A stretch of 5,793 nucleotides of DNA from Bacillota bacterium (GTDB lineage: Bacteria > Bacillota > Syntrophomonadia > Syntrophomonadales > Syntrophomonadaceae): positions 1-5,793 of the forward strand of contig JAGFXV010000108.1 of assembly GCA_017861475.1 (NCBI GenBank), in the 5' to 3' direction. The number at the start of each line of letters is the position of its first letter. The first letter of the stretch is position 1. Made by a program: the position numbers and the translations under genes. Positions 1-5,793 of the stretch are shown piece after piece. Below the pieces are notes generated by a model. It worked only from the letters and a program-made list of their open reading frames with translations, did no database searches and was not told where the DNA came from.

Positions 1-34
1 CGCGATTATTAACAGAATTTTCAGGGTGGATGAC

Positions 35-760
35 ATGGCAAAAATACCGGATCAACCTCAAGACATCTTTGTTCCTTTAACGCAGGATTATCTCCAGGCG
101 TTCGGAAAAGATTTGGTTTCACTGATGCTTTACGGCAGCGCCGCCGGCGGCTCATATGTGAAAGGCAAATCGGATATTAATATCCTGGTGGTTCTGACCG
201 AGGAAGGTATCAACCGTCTGGAAGATGGATTTACGCTGGTGAAAAACTGGAGAAAGCGCAACGTGGCCGTTCCGCTGGTGATGACCAAACAGTTTATCAC
301 CTCTTCACTGGATTCTTATCCGATCGAATTTCTTAACATGCAGAGCAATTCTGTTTTGATCCACGGCGAAAATGTCCTTGAGTCTTTAGTCTTCAAACCG
401 GAAGATCTCCGGTTGCAAATTGAACGTGAACTAAAATCGAAAATCCTTATGCTTCGCGAAGGGTATCTTGAATCCGAAGGTTCGGCGCGCCAGCTGAGGC
501 AGCTGATCAGCAAATCATTGACGGCATTTGTTTCTATCTTTAATGCCATGCTTTTTTTAAAGCAGACCAGGATGCCTCGAGACAAAAGAGAAACCATCAA
601 AGAGATGAACAAGGCCTTTACAATCGACGATGCCGTGTTTATGCTCTGTTTTGAAATCAGACAAAACACGGATAAACTTTCCATCAAAGAAGTAACCGAC
701 GTGTTTAAAAAGTATTTGCGCGAAGTAGAGAAGGCAAGTCACATCATCGATGGGCTATAG
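35..760 (+). CDS. Nucleotidyltransferase-fold protein (Pol beta superfamily, MNT-like)
   Basis: A 241-residue protein with an N-terminal Pol beta-type nucleotidyltransferase fold. The signature is LYGSAAGGS near residues 32-40 (Gly34-Ser35) followed by KSDINILVV, where Asp47 is the first metal-binding acid. The second acid position is Asn49, and Glu98 in PIEFLNMQ is a candidate third acid. From about residue 120 it is helical and charged, with no HEPN-type RxxxxH motif. I chose ATG35 because AGGGTGG (23-29) is a good ribosome site for it. An in-frame GTG at 26 gives 244 aa but has no spaced Shine-Dalgarno. The frame stays open to the window edge, so an even earlier start cannot be excluded. 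lemA follows 26 nt after the stop, which suggests one operon. The substrate is unknown: such proteins transfer NMP to small molecules, RNA or proteins, or are inactive regulators. The fold is fairly sure and the activity is not. Confidence 0.82.
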   Translation: MAKIPDQPQDIFVPLTQDYLQAFGKDLVSLMLYGSAAGGSYVKGKSDINILVVLTEEGINRLEDGFTLVKNWRKRNVAVPLVMTKQFITSSLDSYPIEFLNMQSNSVLIHGENVLESLVFKPEDLRLQIERELKSKILMLREGYLESEGSARQLRQLISKSLTAFVSIFNAMLFLKQTRMPRDKRETIKEMNKAFTIDDAVFMLCFEIRQNTDKLSIKEVTDVFKKYLREVEKASHIIDGL

Positions 761-786
761 TAATTTAACATAAAGAGGAGGGGAAA

Positions 787-1359
787 ATGACAGGAGGAAA
801 GAAACTTATCGTTGTGGTAGCAGTGATTGCTGTTCTGGCAATTGCTTTATATTCAATTTTCGCGGGCAACTACAATAAATTTGTGAAAATGGACGTTGGA
901 ATCAAGGCGGCCTGGTCGCAGGTGGAAAATCAGCTGCAGCGCCGTTACGACTTGATACCCAATCTGGTAGAAACCGTCAAGGGTTACGCCAAGCAGGAAA
1001 AAGATGTTCTGGTGGAAGTGACCAATGCCCGTTCTAAAGTTGGCGGGGCCGGAACGGTTCCCGATAAGATCGCGGCCAATAATGAATTATCCGGCGCGCT
1101 CAGCCGGTTGATGGTGGTGGTTGAGCGGTATCCTGATTTGAAATCAAATCAGAATTTCCTGAAACTGCAGGATGAGCTGGCCGGAACAGAAAATCGGATT
1201 GCCGTGGAAAGAATGAGATACAATGACGCGGTGAAAATATATAATCAGGCCATTCGAATTTTCCCGGCAAACTTTGTTGCCGGCATGTTCGGTTTTAAAG
1301 AAGCAGCTTTCTTTGAAGCGCCGAAAGACGCCAAAGCAACGCCTCAGGTGAAATTCTAG
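787..1359 (+). CDS. lemA: LemA family membrane-anchored protein
   Basis: A 190-residue LemA-family protein of the usual family length. After a short basic N-terminus (MTGGKK) there is one hydrophobic helix at about residues 7-27 (LIVVVAVIAVLAIALYSIF), which anchors or exports the chain. The rest is the helical LemA core. Family hallmarks are visible: AAWSQVENQLQRRYDLIPNL (41-60) and VETVKGYAKQE (61-71), RYPDLKSNQNFLKLQDEL (114-131), AGTENRIAVERMRYNDAV (132-149) and the terminal FP-N-AGMFGFKEAAFFEA (159-178). The ATG is preceded by a strong ribosome site, AGAGGAGGGG (774-783). Biochemical function is not established for the family. It commonly sits beside a TPM-domain (YgcG-like) gene, which is not seen here, where the partner is the upstream nucleotidyltransferase. 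The gene ends its operon, as an intrinsic terminator follows. Family assignment is very secure; the symbol is the family name. Confidence 0.95.
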   Translation: MTGGKKLIVVVAVIAVLAIALYSIFAGNYNKFVKMDVGIKAAWSQVENQLQRRYDLIPNLVETVKGYAKQEKDVLVEVTNARSKVGGAGTVPDKIAANNELSGALSRLMVVVERYPDLKSNQNFLKLQDELAGTENRIAVERMRYNDAVKIYNQAIRIFPANFVAGMFGFKEAAFFEAPKDAKATPQVKF

Positions 1360-1392
1360 CCGTCTGTAGAATTGATCATACCGGTTCCACTG

Positions 1393-1430
1393 AAGCCCTG
1401 CGCCTTTTGCTAGAAAGGCCAGGGCTTTTC
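1393..1430 (+). terminator. Intrinsic terminator of the lemA operon
   Basis: AAGCCCTG (1393-1400) pairs perfectly with CAGGGCTT (1420-1427). After one bulged C, GCCTTT (1402-1407) pairs with AAAGGC (1414-1419), leaving a 6-nt loop. A short T-rich run follows. The hairpin starts 34 nt past the lemA stop. The reverse orientation lacks a U tract, so it acts on + transcripts. Confidence 0.85.
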
Positions 1431-1465
1431 TGATTATTTACCTCCGCATAACCCCTGCTTCCGCC

Positions 1466-1494
1466 AAAAAAACCACCGGCTGGGCCGGTGGTTT
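1466..1494 (-). terminator. Intrinsic terminator of the CoA-transferase gene
   Basis: AAACCACCGGC (1470-1480) pairs perfectly with GCCGGTGGTTT (1484-1494), giving an 11-bp stem with a 3-nt loop. Read on the - strand, the stem is followed by seven Ts (1466-1472), the classic Rho-independent layout. It lies 35 nt past the CoA-transferase stop. On the + strand only three Ts follow, so it mainly stops - transcription. Confidence 0.92.
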
Positions 1495-1529
1495 CCGGTA
1501 ATCGTATGAGCTTCTTCTGGAATGCCAGT

Positions 1530-2903
1530 CTATTTTTTGTTGCTGTGTCTCCAGATCTTTCTCTCCTCGGCTGCCTTGATCAGGTCATCCCTGAAATCTG
1601 GATGTGCAATGGATATCAGTTTTTCCGTGCGATACCAGGTTGGACAGGTTTTCAAGGATATGCAGCCATACTCGGTTACCACGTAGTTAACCATCTGGCG
1701 GGTTATGGTGGTAATGGAACCGATATCAAAATTCGGAACGATCCTGGAAATGACGGAGCCATCTTTGTTGGTATGGGTTGACGGCAGACAAATGAAACTG
1801 CGTCCGCCTTTGGACCAGAAGGCGCCGAGCACAAAGTCCGACATACCGCCATTTCCGGAGACTTGCTTGAATCCGGAGCTCTCAGCATTAACCTGGCCGT
1901 AAAGATCGACCTGCAAAGCCTGGTTGATGGAAACCAGGTTATCAATCTGGCAGAGTTGGGTGGGGTGATTCACATACCCTACGCTGCAGGATGCAATGGC
2001 GGGATTATGGTCCATCCAGTCATAAAGTTTTTTGTTGCCCAGTGCGAAGGTGTAGTTTATTTTGCCCATATCAAATTTCTTATACTTGCCGGTCATTCTA
2101 CCGGATTCGTACATGTCCCGGTAAGCATCGACCAGCATTTCGGTCCAGCCCCCCAGGTCTTTAAGGTCAGTTTCACTGATCATTTTACCAAGAATGTTGG
2201 GCATTCCACCGATCCCTAATTGCAGGCAGTCGCCGTCTTTCAGGTGTTCCAACACATGGGTGGCTATTTTCCTGTCAACGTCTGTGGGCGTAACTTCGGG
2301 CAGTTCAGCCAGCGGTGTATTTTCGCCTTCCACCACGGAAGTGACTTGGGAAATATGAATTCTTTCCATATTCCCACCGTAGGCATAGGGGATATTCTCG
2401 TTGACTTCTACGATGCAAGCTTTGGCCGTGGTGGCTTGCAAATAACAGCAAGAATTGTGAAGCCCCCAGTTAAAATAACCGTCCTTATCCATGGGCGTAA
2501 CCTGACAAAAGAAAACATCGCGCAGGTTAGTGCCTATTTTAGTCGGATCATTCTCAGCGTACCGCATGTAAAGTTCCGATTCACCGTAAAGGGTTGGTTG
2601 ATAAAAAACACCACCGCACTGCTGCTGCATGATACGGGTCAGAAGGCTAAAGTGTTGGTCGTTATAGGTGAACACTTCACCCTGGGGATCTTTGGCTACC
2701 ACTTCCGGAATCGGAGGTATTGTAACCGCCGCCATAATCTTGATATCCTGCAATTCGTCTTTACGGGCCCCCAGCGCCCTGTCGCATACAACCGGCTTGC
2801 CATTGAACATGGCGTAGTCAATCCAGTCACCGGATTTGACGATACTTACAGCTTCTTCTGCTGTACACAGTTTTTCCTTGTACATTTTTTGAAATTTACT
2901 CAA
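1530..2903 (-). CDS. Acetyl-CoA hydrolase/transferase family CoA-transferase (butyryl-CoA:acetate / 4-hydroxybutyrate type)
   Basis: A 457-residue cytoplasmic protein, full length for the acetyl-CoA hydrolase/transferase family. Members move CoA between an acyl-CoA and a carboxylate (commonly acetate) through a glutamyl-CoA thioester. Visible landmarks are [14 protein letters not shown] (229-242, CoA-binding loop), [11 protein letters not shown] (251-261, whose Glu255 I take as the nucleophile by analogy with the HTEM motif of 4-hydroxybutyrate CoA-transferases), [11 protein letters not shown] (334-344), [13 protein letters not shown] (349-361), [13 protein letters not shown] (364-376) and VVTEYG (408-413) with [13 protein letters not shown] (430-442). 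The pattern resembles butyryl-CoA:acetate and 4-hydroxybutyrate CoA-transferases more than succinyl-CoA:acetate or citrate lyase types, but the substrate cannot be read from sequence. TTG2903 is preferred because AGGAGGA (2911-2917) sits 7 nt upstream; the next in-frame ATG (2885) has no such site. It is monocistronic, with its own promoter and terminator. Confidence 0.93.
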   Translation of the reverse strand: MSKFQKMYKEKLCTAEEAVSIVKSGDWIDYAMFNGKPVVCDRALGARKDELQDIKIMAAVTIPPIPEVVAKDPQGEVFTYNDQHFSLLTRIMQQQCGGVFYQPTLYGESELYMRYAENDPTKIGTNLRDVFFCQVTPMDKDGYFNWGLHNSCCYLQATTAKACIVEVNENIPYAYGGNMERIHISQVTSVVEGENTPLAELPEVTPTDVDRKIATHVLEHLKDGDCLQLGIGGMPNILGKMISETDLKDLGGWTEMLVDAYRDMYESGRMTGKYKKFDMGKINYTFALGNKKLYDWMDHNPAIASCSVGYVNHPTQLCQIDNLVSINQALQVDLYGQVNAESSGFKQVSGNGGMSDFVLGAFWSKGGRSFICLPSTHTNKDGSVISRIVPNFDIGSITTITRQMVNYVVTEYGCISLKTCPTWYRTEKLISIAHPDFRDDLIKAAEERKIWRHSNKK

Positions 2904-2910
2904 AGTTCAT

Positions 2911-2917
2911 TCCTCCT
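2911..2917 (-). promoter_or_regulatory. Shine-Dalgarno that fixes a TTG start for the CoA-transferase
   Basis: AGGAGGA on the - strand, a near-perfect anti-SD match, is 7 nt from TTG2903. It directly abuts an out-of-frame ATG at 2910, which would open only a four-codon reading frame (ATG AAC TTT GAG TAA, 2910-2896) and has zero spacing. The TTG is therefore the better start. Confidence 0.8.
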
Positions 2918-2929
2918 GTTGCTATGTTT

Positions 2930-2980
2930 CTATTTGTACTTGCTCCTTTTAACAGGATACAAGCCCAATGCTTCAATCAT
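2930..2980 (-). CDS. Possible 16-aa leader peptide ahead of the CoA-transferase
   Basis: In the leader between the predicted transcription start (about 3015) and the CoA-transferase there is a small frame encoding MIEALGLYPVKRSKYK. Its ATG is preceded by AGGGA with 5 nt spacing. Its stop lies 12 nt before the Shine-Dalgarno of the main gene, a distance compatible with translational coupling. I see no run of regulatory codons and no attenuator hairpin. It may be chance, or a relic of a lost gene. Confidence 0.2.
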   Translation of the reverse strand: MIEALGLYPVKRSKYK

Positions 2981-3021
2981 GTCTGTCCCTGTGTGATATG
3001 GACTTCGCTTTTGCGGGCGCG

Positions 3022-3050
3022 AGTATAGGGAACGCGGTCTGGTCTGTCAA
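3022..3050 (-). promoter_or_regulatory. Near-consensus sigma70 promoter for the CoA-transferase
   Basis: On the - strand, TTGACA (3050-3045) and TATACT (3027-3022) are separated by exactly 17 nt. That is 6/6 and 5/6 matches at the ideal spacing. Transcription would start near 3015, giving a leader of about 110 nt before TTG2903. The spacer contains a tandem GGTCT GGTCT (+ strand 3036-3045), which overlaps the -35 edge and could be a protein site or chance. No other gene on this strand is placed to use it. Confidence 0.78.
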
Positions 3051-3126
3051 ATAAAAAAAAGACCGGCACAGAAAGTCGCCATTTGCCACTCCCGAATCTT
3101 TCTGAAATCAAAAGAATGATTAAATA

Positions 3127-3153
3127 TTGTAAAAAATACCAAAAGATTATAAA
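3127..3153 (+). promoter_or_regulatory. Weak candidate promoter for the SulP gene
   Basis: TTGTAA (3127-3132) and TATAAA (3148-3153) lie in an AT-rich stretch ahead of the transporter, but the 15-nt spacer is short for sigma70. A start near 3160 would give a leader of about 24 nt. This is the best-placed pair I see, and it is not strong. Confidence 0.25.
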
Positions 3154-3173
3154 TTCACGACGATTCATTTATT

Positions 3174-3179
3174 GAGGTG
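3174..3179 (+). promoter_or_regulatory. Shine-Dalgarno favouring the second TTG start of SulP
   Basis: GAGGTG matches the anti-Shine-Dalgarno and lies 4 nt before TTG3184 (6 nt from the GAGG core). It overlaps the earlier TTG at 3172 and so cannot serve it; no purine-rich site precedes 3172. Confidence 0.6.
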
Positions 3180-3183
3180 CAGT

Positions 3184-4959
3184 TTGGCAACTCCACAAAT
3201 TCCCACAGCTAATCCCATTAAGCGTCAGGCTCGCCCTCGCGGCATATACCGCTTTTTCCCCATTCTCACAACCCTGCGAAACTATCGACGCGACTGGGTT
3301 CTGCAAGATTTTACCGCCGGACTGGTCCTTACAGCGATCCTTGTGCCGGTCGGCATGGGCTATGCCGCAGCATCAGGCTTGCCTGCCATTTATGGCCTTT
3401 ATGCCACCATCGTTCCGCTGATTGCATATGCCATTTTTGGCCCGAGTCGTATTCTGGTGCTGGGGCCTGATTCTGCACTGGCCGCACTCATTGCTGCCAC
3501 GATTCTGCCACTGGCTGCGGGTAATGCGGATAAGGCGGTGGCCCTTGCCGGCATGCTGGCTATTTTATCGGGGGTGTTATGTATTCTGGCGGGTCTGGCC
3601 AGATTTGGTTTCATTACCGATCTTCTCTCGAAGCCCATTCGCGACGGTTATCTAAACGGGATTGCGCTTACGGTATTGATTGGCCAGTTGCCGAAAGTTC
3701 TTGGCTTTTCTGTAAGCGGGAGCAGCTTTTTAAAGGAAACAAGCGGCCTTCTGCAAGGGATCTGGAATGGTCAAATCAACTGGATGGCGTGCGTCATCGG
3801 TTTGTCTTGCCTGATGGTGATTCTCGGGTTCAGACGATGGGCTCCCAGAATTCCGGGCGTATTGATTGCCGTGGTCGGCGCAACGATTCTTGTTTCTTTG
3901 GGGGATTTGTCCACCAAGGCGGGAATTGCTGTGATCGGCCCCTTGCCGCAAGGCTTACCGCAATTCCAATTTCCAGCCGTTTCCTGGGCGGAATTCGGCA
4001 ACTTGTGTGCTGCCGCCGTTGCGATTGCGCTGGTGTCGTTTGCCGATACGAGCGCACTTTCGCGCACTTTTGCTCATCGGACCGGCACCGAAGTTGACAG
4101 CAATCAGGAAATCATCGCTCTTGGCGCTGCCAACGTTGCAGCCGGTATTTTTCAAGGGTTTCCCGTGAGCAGCAGCGCGTCGCGTACACCGGTTGCGGAA
4201 TCAGCCGGCGCAAAGACGCAAATCACGGGCGTGGTCGGTGCGATAGGCATTGCCCTCTTATTGATCTTTGCACCCGGGCTGCTTACGAACCTGCCTCAAG
4301 CAGTGCTCGGTGCTATCGTGATTGCTGCCTGTATCAGTTTGGTTGAAGTTCGTGGCGTTCTGCGTCTTTATAAACTGCGGCGCGACGAGTTTGTGTTATC
4401 CATCGTGTGTTTTCTCGGCGTGGTGCTGCTGGGCGTCATTTCGGGCATTTTTATCGCCGTTGCTCTGGCGTTGTTCGCCTTCATCTGGCGTGCATGGCAG
4501 CCTTATGACGCTGAGCTTGGTCACGTGGATGGTCTGAGAAGCTATCACGATATCTCCCGCCATCCCGAGGCAAAACGCATTGACGGCCTGGTGCTTTTCC
4601 GTTGGGATGCCCCACTGTTTTTTGCTAATGCGGAAATATTCCGCAATCATGTTTTACATGTGGTGGCGGATGCTCCAACACCGACCAAGTGGGTTGTCGT
4701 TGCGGCTGAACCGATAACCGATGTGGACATTACGGCTGCCAGCGTACTGGCTGACCTTGATTCCGCGCTGCATCAGGCTGGGATGGATTTGTTTTTCGCA
4801 GAGATGAAAGGCCCGGTAAAAGACCGTTTAAAGCGCTATGGCCTGTTCAACAGGTTGGGTGTCGAGAATTTCTTTCCTACAATCGAACAAGCCGTTGAGC
4901 GTTATTTGGCCGTGCATAAGATCGACTGGCCGGGTTCGAACACAAAAAAAGGAAAATAA
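3184..4959 (+). CDS. SulP/SLC26 family anion permease with C-terminal STAS domain
   Basis: An inner-membrane transporter of 591 residues, full length for bacterial SulP. After a basic cytoplasmic tail (1-42), about a dozen hydrophobic segments span roughly 45-437. The signature LPAIYGLYATIVPLIAYAIF (66-85) is followed by GPSRILVLGPDSALAALIA (86-104). Other conserved stretches are SFADTSALSRTFA (285-297) and FPVSSSASRTPVAESAGAKT (326-345). A STAS domain covers about 464-578, with DGLVLFRWDAPLFFANAE near its start and DVDITA (513-518) at the anti-sigma-antagonist loop. SulP proteins carry sulfate, bicarbonate, dicarboxylates or other anions, often with Na+ or H+. Sulfate is the default guess, but no carbonic anhydrase, cys or dicarboxylate gene adjoins to decide it. 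TTG3184 is chosen for its ribosome site; a TTG at 3172 would add four residues. It is divergent from the CoA-transferase. I find no intrinsic terminator just downstream. Confidence 0.95.
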   Translation: MATPQIPTANPIKRQARPRGIYRFFPILTTLRNYRRDWVLQDFTAGLVLTAILVPVGMGYAAASGLPAIYGLYATIVPLIAYAIFGPSRILVLGPDSALAALIAATILPLAAGNADKAVALAGMLAILSGVLCILAGLARFGFITDLLSKPIRDGYLNGIALTVLIGQLPKVLGFSVSGSSFLKETSGLLQGIWNGQINWMACVIGLSCLMVILGFRRWAPRIPGVLIAVVGATILVSLGDLSTKAGIAVIGPLPQGLPQFQFPAVSWAEFGNLCAAAVAIALVSFADTSALSRTFAHRTGTEVDSNQEIIALGAANVAAGIFQGFPVSSSASRTPVAESAGAKTQITGVVGAIGIALLLIFAPGLLTNLPQAVLGAIVIAACISLVEVRGVLRLYKLRRDEFVLSIVCFLGVVLLGVISGIFIAVALALFAFIWRAWQPYDAELGHVDGLRSYHDISRHPEAKRIDGLVLFRWDAPLFFANAEIFRNHVLHVVADAPTPTKWVVVAAEPITDVDITAASVLADLDSALHQAGMDLFFAEMKGPVKDRLKRYGLFNRLGVENFFPTIEQAVERYLAVHKIDWPGSNTKKGK

Positions 4960-4992
4960 TAAAGGCTATTTGCAAAACAGGATTGAAAGACA

Positions 4993-5172
4993 ATGACAAC
5001 CACGCATGACGTATATCTTCCTCTTTGCGGGACGAAGTATAAAAGGCAGGGTCTTGTGTTTCAAGCGGATTATGGCCTCAATATAAGGGGCATGCGCGAA
5101 ATGGCCTGCCTCCCCCCGAAAACCGGTCCAGATATTGAGTTAGGATTGGGGTATAATCAGGGATCCTATTGA
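4993..5172 (+). CDS. Hypothetical 59-aa small protein downstream of SulP
   Basis: An uninterrupted frame from ATG4993 to TGA5170 encodes 59 residues starting MTTTHDVYLPLCGTKYKRQG and ending DIELGLGYNQGSY. I recognise no family. It has no membrane segment or signal peptide. It carries two cysteines (residues 12 and 39) and a basic KYKRQ patch (15-19). A modest AGGA (4978-4981) lies 11 nt upstream of the start, and the SulP stop is only 33 nt away, so co-transcription with SulP is possible. A frame of this length arises by chance fairly often, and the isolated TATAAT and inverted repeats lie inside it. Treat it as unproven: a real small gene, a decayed remnant or noise are all possible. Confidence 0.3.
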   Translation: MTTTHDVYLPLCGTKYKRQGLVFQADYGLNIRGMREMACLPPKTGPDIELGLGYNQGSY

Positions 5173-5233
5173 GGGAGGTCATCAGGCGCCACGTGATCAC
5201 AGATGAACCATATTTCGCGGTCAATATTCCGAA

Positions 5234-5262
5234 TTAACATTAAATAGGACGCTTCATATATT
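5234..5262 (+). promoter_or_regulatory. Candidate sigma70 promoter for the methyltransferase gene
   Basis: TTAACA (5234-5239) and TATATT (5257-5262) are each 5/6 to consensus and separated by 17 nt. Transcription would start near 5269, giving a leader of about 53 nt before ATG5322. It is the best-spaced pair in the gap and has the right orientation. Confidence 0.5.
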
Positions 5263-5321
5263 CAGACCCGATAAAGAAAGATTGTTGTCAACTCACTTAA
5301 TACGACGGAGGCATCCAATCC

Positions 5322-5793
5322 ATGGGTATCCAGAACGGTGAACAGATCTTAGAAATGATGCGGTCCTATCAGGTCCCCTGCATGCTCGCCGCAGCTGCCG
5401 ACCTGGATCTTTTGGAGAAGCTGGTCTCAGTATCCCGGACGGCCGCAGACATTGCCACGGCTGCCGGCTGCGACCTCCGCGGGGTGACTATCCTGCTCGA
5501 CGCGCTGGCAGCGGTAAAGATTATCACCAAGAAGGATAATCATTACTCGATACCCCCGGAACTTGTCCCATATCTGTCTGAAGAGTCTCCGCAGAGCGTC
5601 ATCGCCATGATACGCCATCAGGCAAACTGCCTGCGCCACTGGTCGCGATTGCCGTGGACTATCCAAACTGGAAAGCCTGACGGTGCTGGTCCAAGCATCC
5701 GTGGAATAGAAGCCGACAAAGCATCGTTCATCGAAGCGATGAACGTCGTGTCCCGAGATGTGGCTGACAAACTGATCCAGGAAATCCACCCCG
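5322..5793 (+). CDS. O-methyltransferase family protein, N-terminal part (runs off the window)
   Basis: An open frame from ATG5322 to the right edge gives 157 codons with no stop, so the gene is cut by the window. CGGAGG (5306-5311) is its ribosome site, 10 nt from the ATG. The visible part matches the N-terminal dimerisation/winged-helix region of Methyltransf_2-type SAM-dependent O-methyltransferases. It opens MGIQNGEQILEMMRSYQVPC, then AAAADLDLLEKL (23-34), a winged-helix-like TAADIATAAGCDLRGVTILL (40-59), and YSIPPELVPYL (75-85) leading into HQANCLRHWSRLPWTIQTGK (99-118), a typical linker of the family. The SAM-binding Rossmann motif (GxGxG) would lie beyond the edge, so catalytic competence and substrate cannot be judged. 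The family acts on hydroxylated small molecules in pigment, quinone or secondary metabolism. The opposite-strand frame (5427-5789) is a shadow. Confidence 0.85.
   Translation, partial: MGIQNGEQILEMMRSYQVPCMLAAAADLDLLEKLVSVSRTAADIATAAGCDLRGVTILLDALAAVKIITKKDNHYSIPPELVPYLSEESPQSVIAMIRHQANCLRHWSRLPWTIQTGKPDGAGPSIRGIEADKASFIEAMNVVSRDVADKLIQEIHP

Larger units (their letters stand above)
4960..5321. other. Intergenic region between SulP and the methyltransferase
   Basis: About 360 bases with no recognised gene. It contains a possible 59-aa frame (4993-5172), a perfect inverted repeat CTCAATAT (5077-5084) / ATATTGAG (5132-5139), a smaller one TAGGAT (5141-5146) / ATCCTA (5163-5168) enclosing an isolated TATAAT (5152-5157), and abutting palindromes GGCGCC, CACGTG and GTGATCAC (5185-5200). 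The methyltransferase promoter is near its right end. No intrinsic terminator is evident for SulP. Confidence 0.6.

Noticed and set aside
35..1359. Toxin-antitoxin (MNT/HEPN) module
   Set aside because: The nucleotidyltransferase resembles MNT domains, but no HEPN RxxxxH partner is present. The neighbour is clearly LemA, and the protein is larger than typical MNT antitoxins.
2220..2996. 258-aa + strand open frame opposite the CoA-transferase
   Set aside because: It is antisense to a full-length, family-matching gene, shows no recognisable domain and has no ribosome site. The neighbouring + frames at 1488-1781, 1705-1902 and 1863-2219 are the same kind of shadow.
2977..3168. 63-aa - strand frame between the divergent genes
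   Set aside because: It has no ribosome site before its ATG at 3168, it covers the consensus -35/-10 of the CoA-transferase, and its hydrophobic start simply reflects AT-rich DNA.
3579..4097. 172-aa + frame inside the SulP gene
   Set aside because: An out-of-frame shadow of the transporter, rich in Arg, Cys and Trp and with no domain pattern.
5152..5157. Isolated perfect TATAAT
   Set aside because: No acceptable -35 at 16-18 nt upstream and no extended -10 TG. The TTAACA/TATATT pair nearer the methyltransferase is better.
5203..5247. 14-codon + frame (MNHISRS...)
   Set aside because: Very short, no ribosome site, and it overlaps the -35 region of the candidate promoter.
5291..5308. T7-promoter-like string (TAATACGAC next to ACTCACT)
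   Set aside because: The elements are in the wrong order and the CACTATA part is missing after TAATACGAC. It is a chance resemblance within the leader of the methyltransferase gene.
5427..5789. 120-aa - strand frame at the right edge
   Set aside because: It is antisense to the methyltransferase frame, whose + strand translation matches a known family and has a ribosome site.

Overview
This 5.8 kb window looks like chromosomal DNA of an anaerobic, mixotrophic or fatty-acid/amino-acid metabolising bacterium. I lean to Desulfobacterota (the former Deltaproteobacteria). The basis is the style of the butyryl-CoA:acetate-type CoA-transferase and of the Methyltransf_2-like protein at the right edge. 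It rests on remembered family resemblance, not a search. I see no mobile element, CRISPR array, tRNA or rRNA.

Layout. (1) Bases 35-1359, + strand: a small nucleotidyltransferase-fold protein and a LemA-family membrane protein, 26 nt apart and probably one operon tail, closed by a strong intrinsic terminator (1393-1430). (2) Bases 1466-3050, - strand: a self-contained transcription unit. It has a near-consensus sigma70 promoter (TTGACA-17-TATACT, 3022-3050), a leader of about 110 nt, a TTG-initiated 457-aa CoA-transferase gene and its own terminator (1466-1494) placed back to back with the lemA terminator. (3) Bases 3184-4959, + strand, divergent from the CoA-transferase: a SulP/SLC26-family anion transporter with a C-terminal STAS domain, probably also TTG-initiated. 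(4) Bases 4960-5321: a gap with no recognised gene. It holds one possible 59-aa ORF, several short palindromes and a plausible promoter (5234-5262). (5) Bases 5322-5793, + strand: the first 157 codons of an O-methyltransferase-family gene that runs off the right edge.

The units look functionally independent: envelope-associated LemA, acyl-CoA/carboxylate exchange, anion uptake and SAM-dependent methylation. Nothing here amounts to a convincing undescribed multi-gene system. The parts most worth checking are the translation-initiation region and leader of the CoA-transferase, the Asp-to-Asn motif of the nucleotidyltransferase, the unclassified 59-aa ORF behind SulP, and the truncated methyltransferase.
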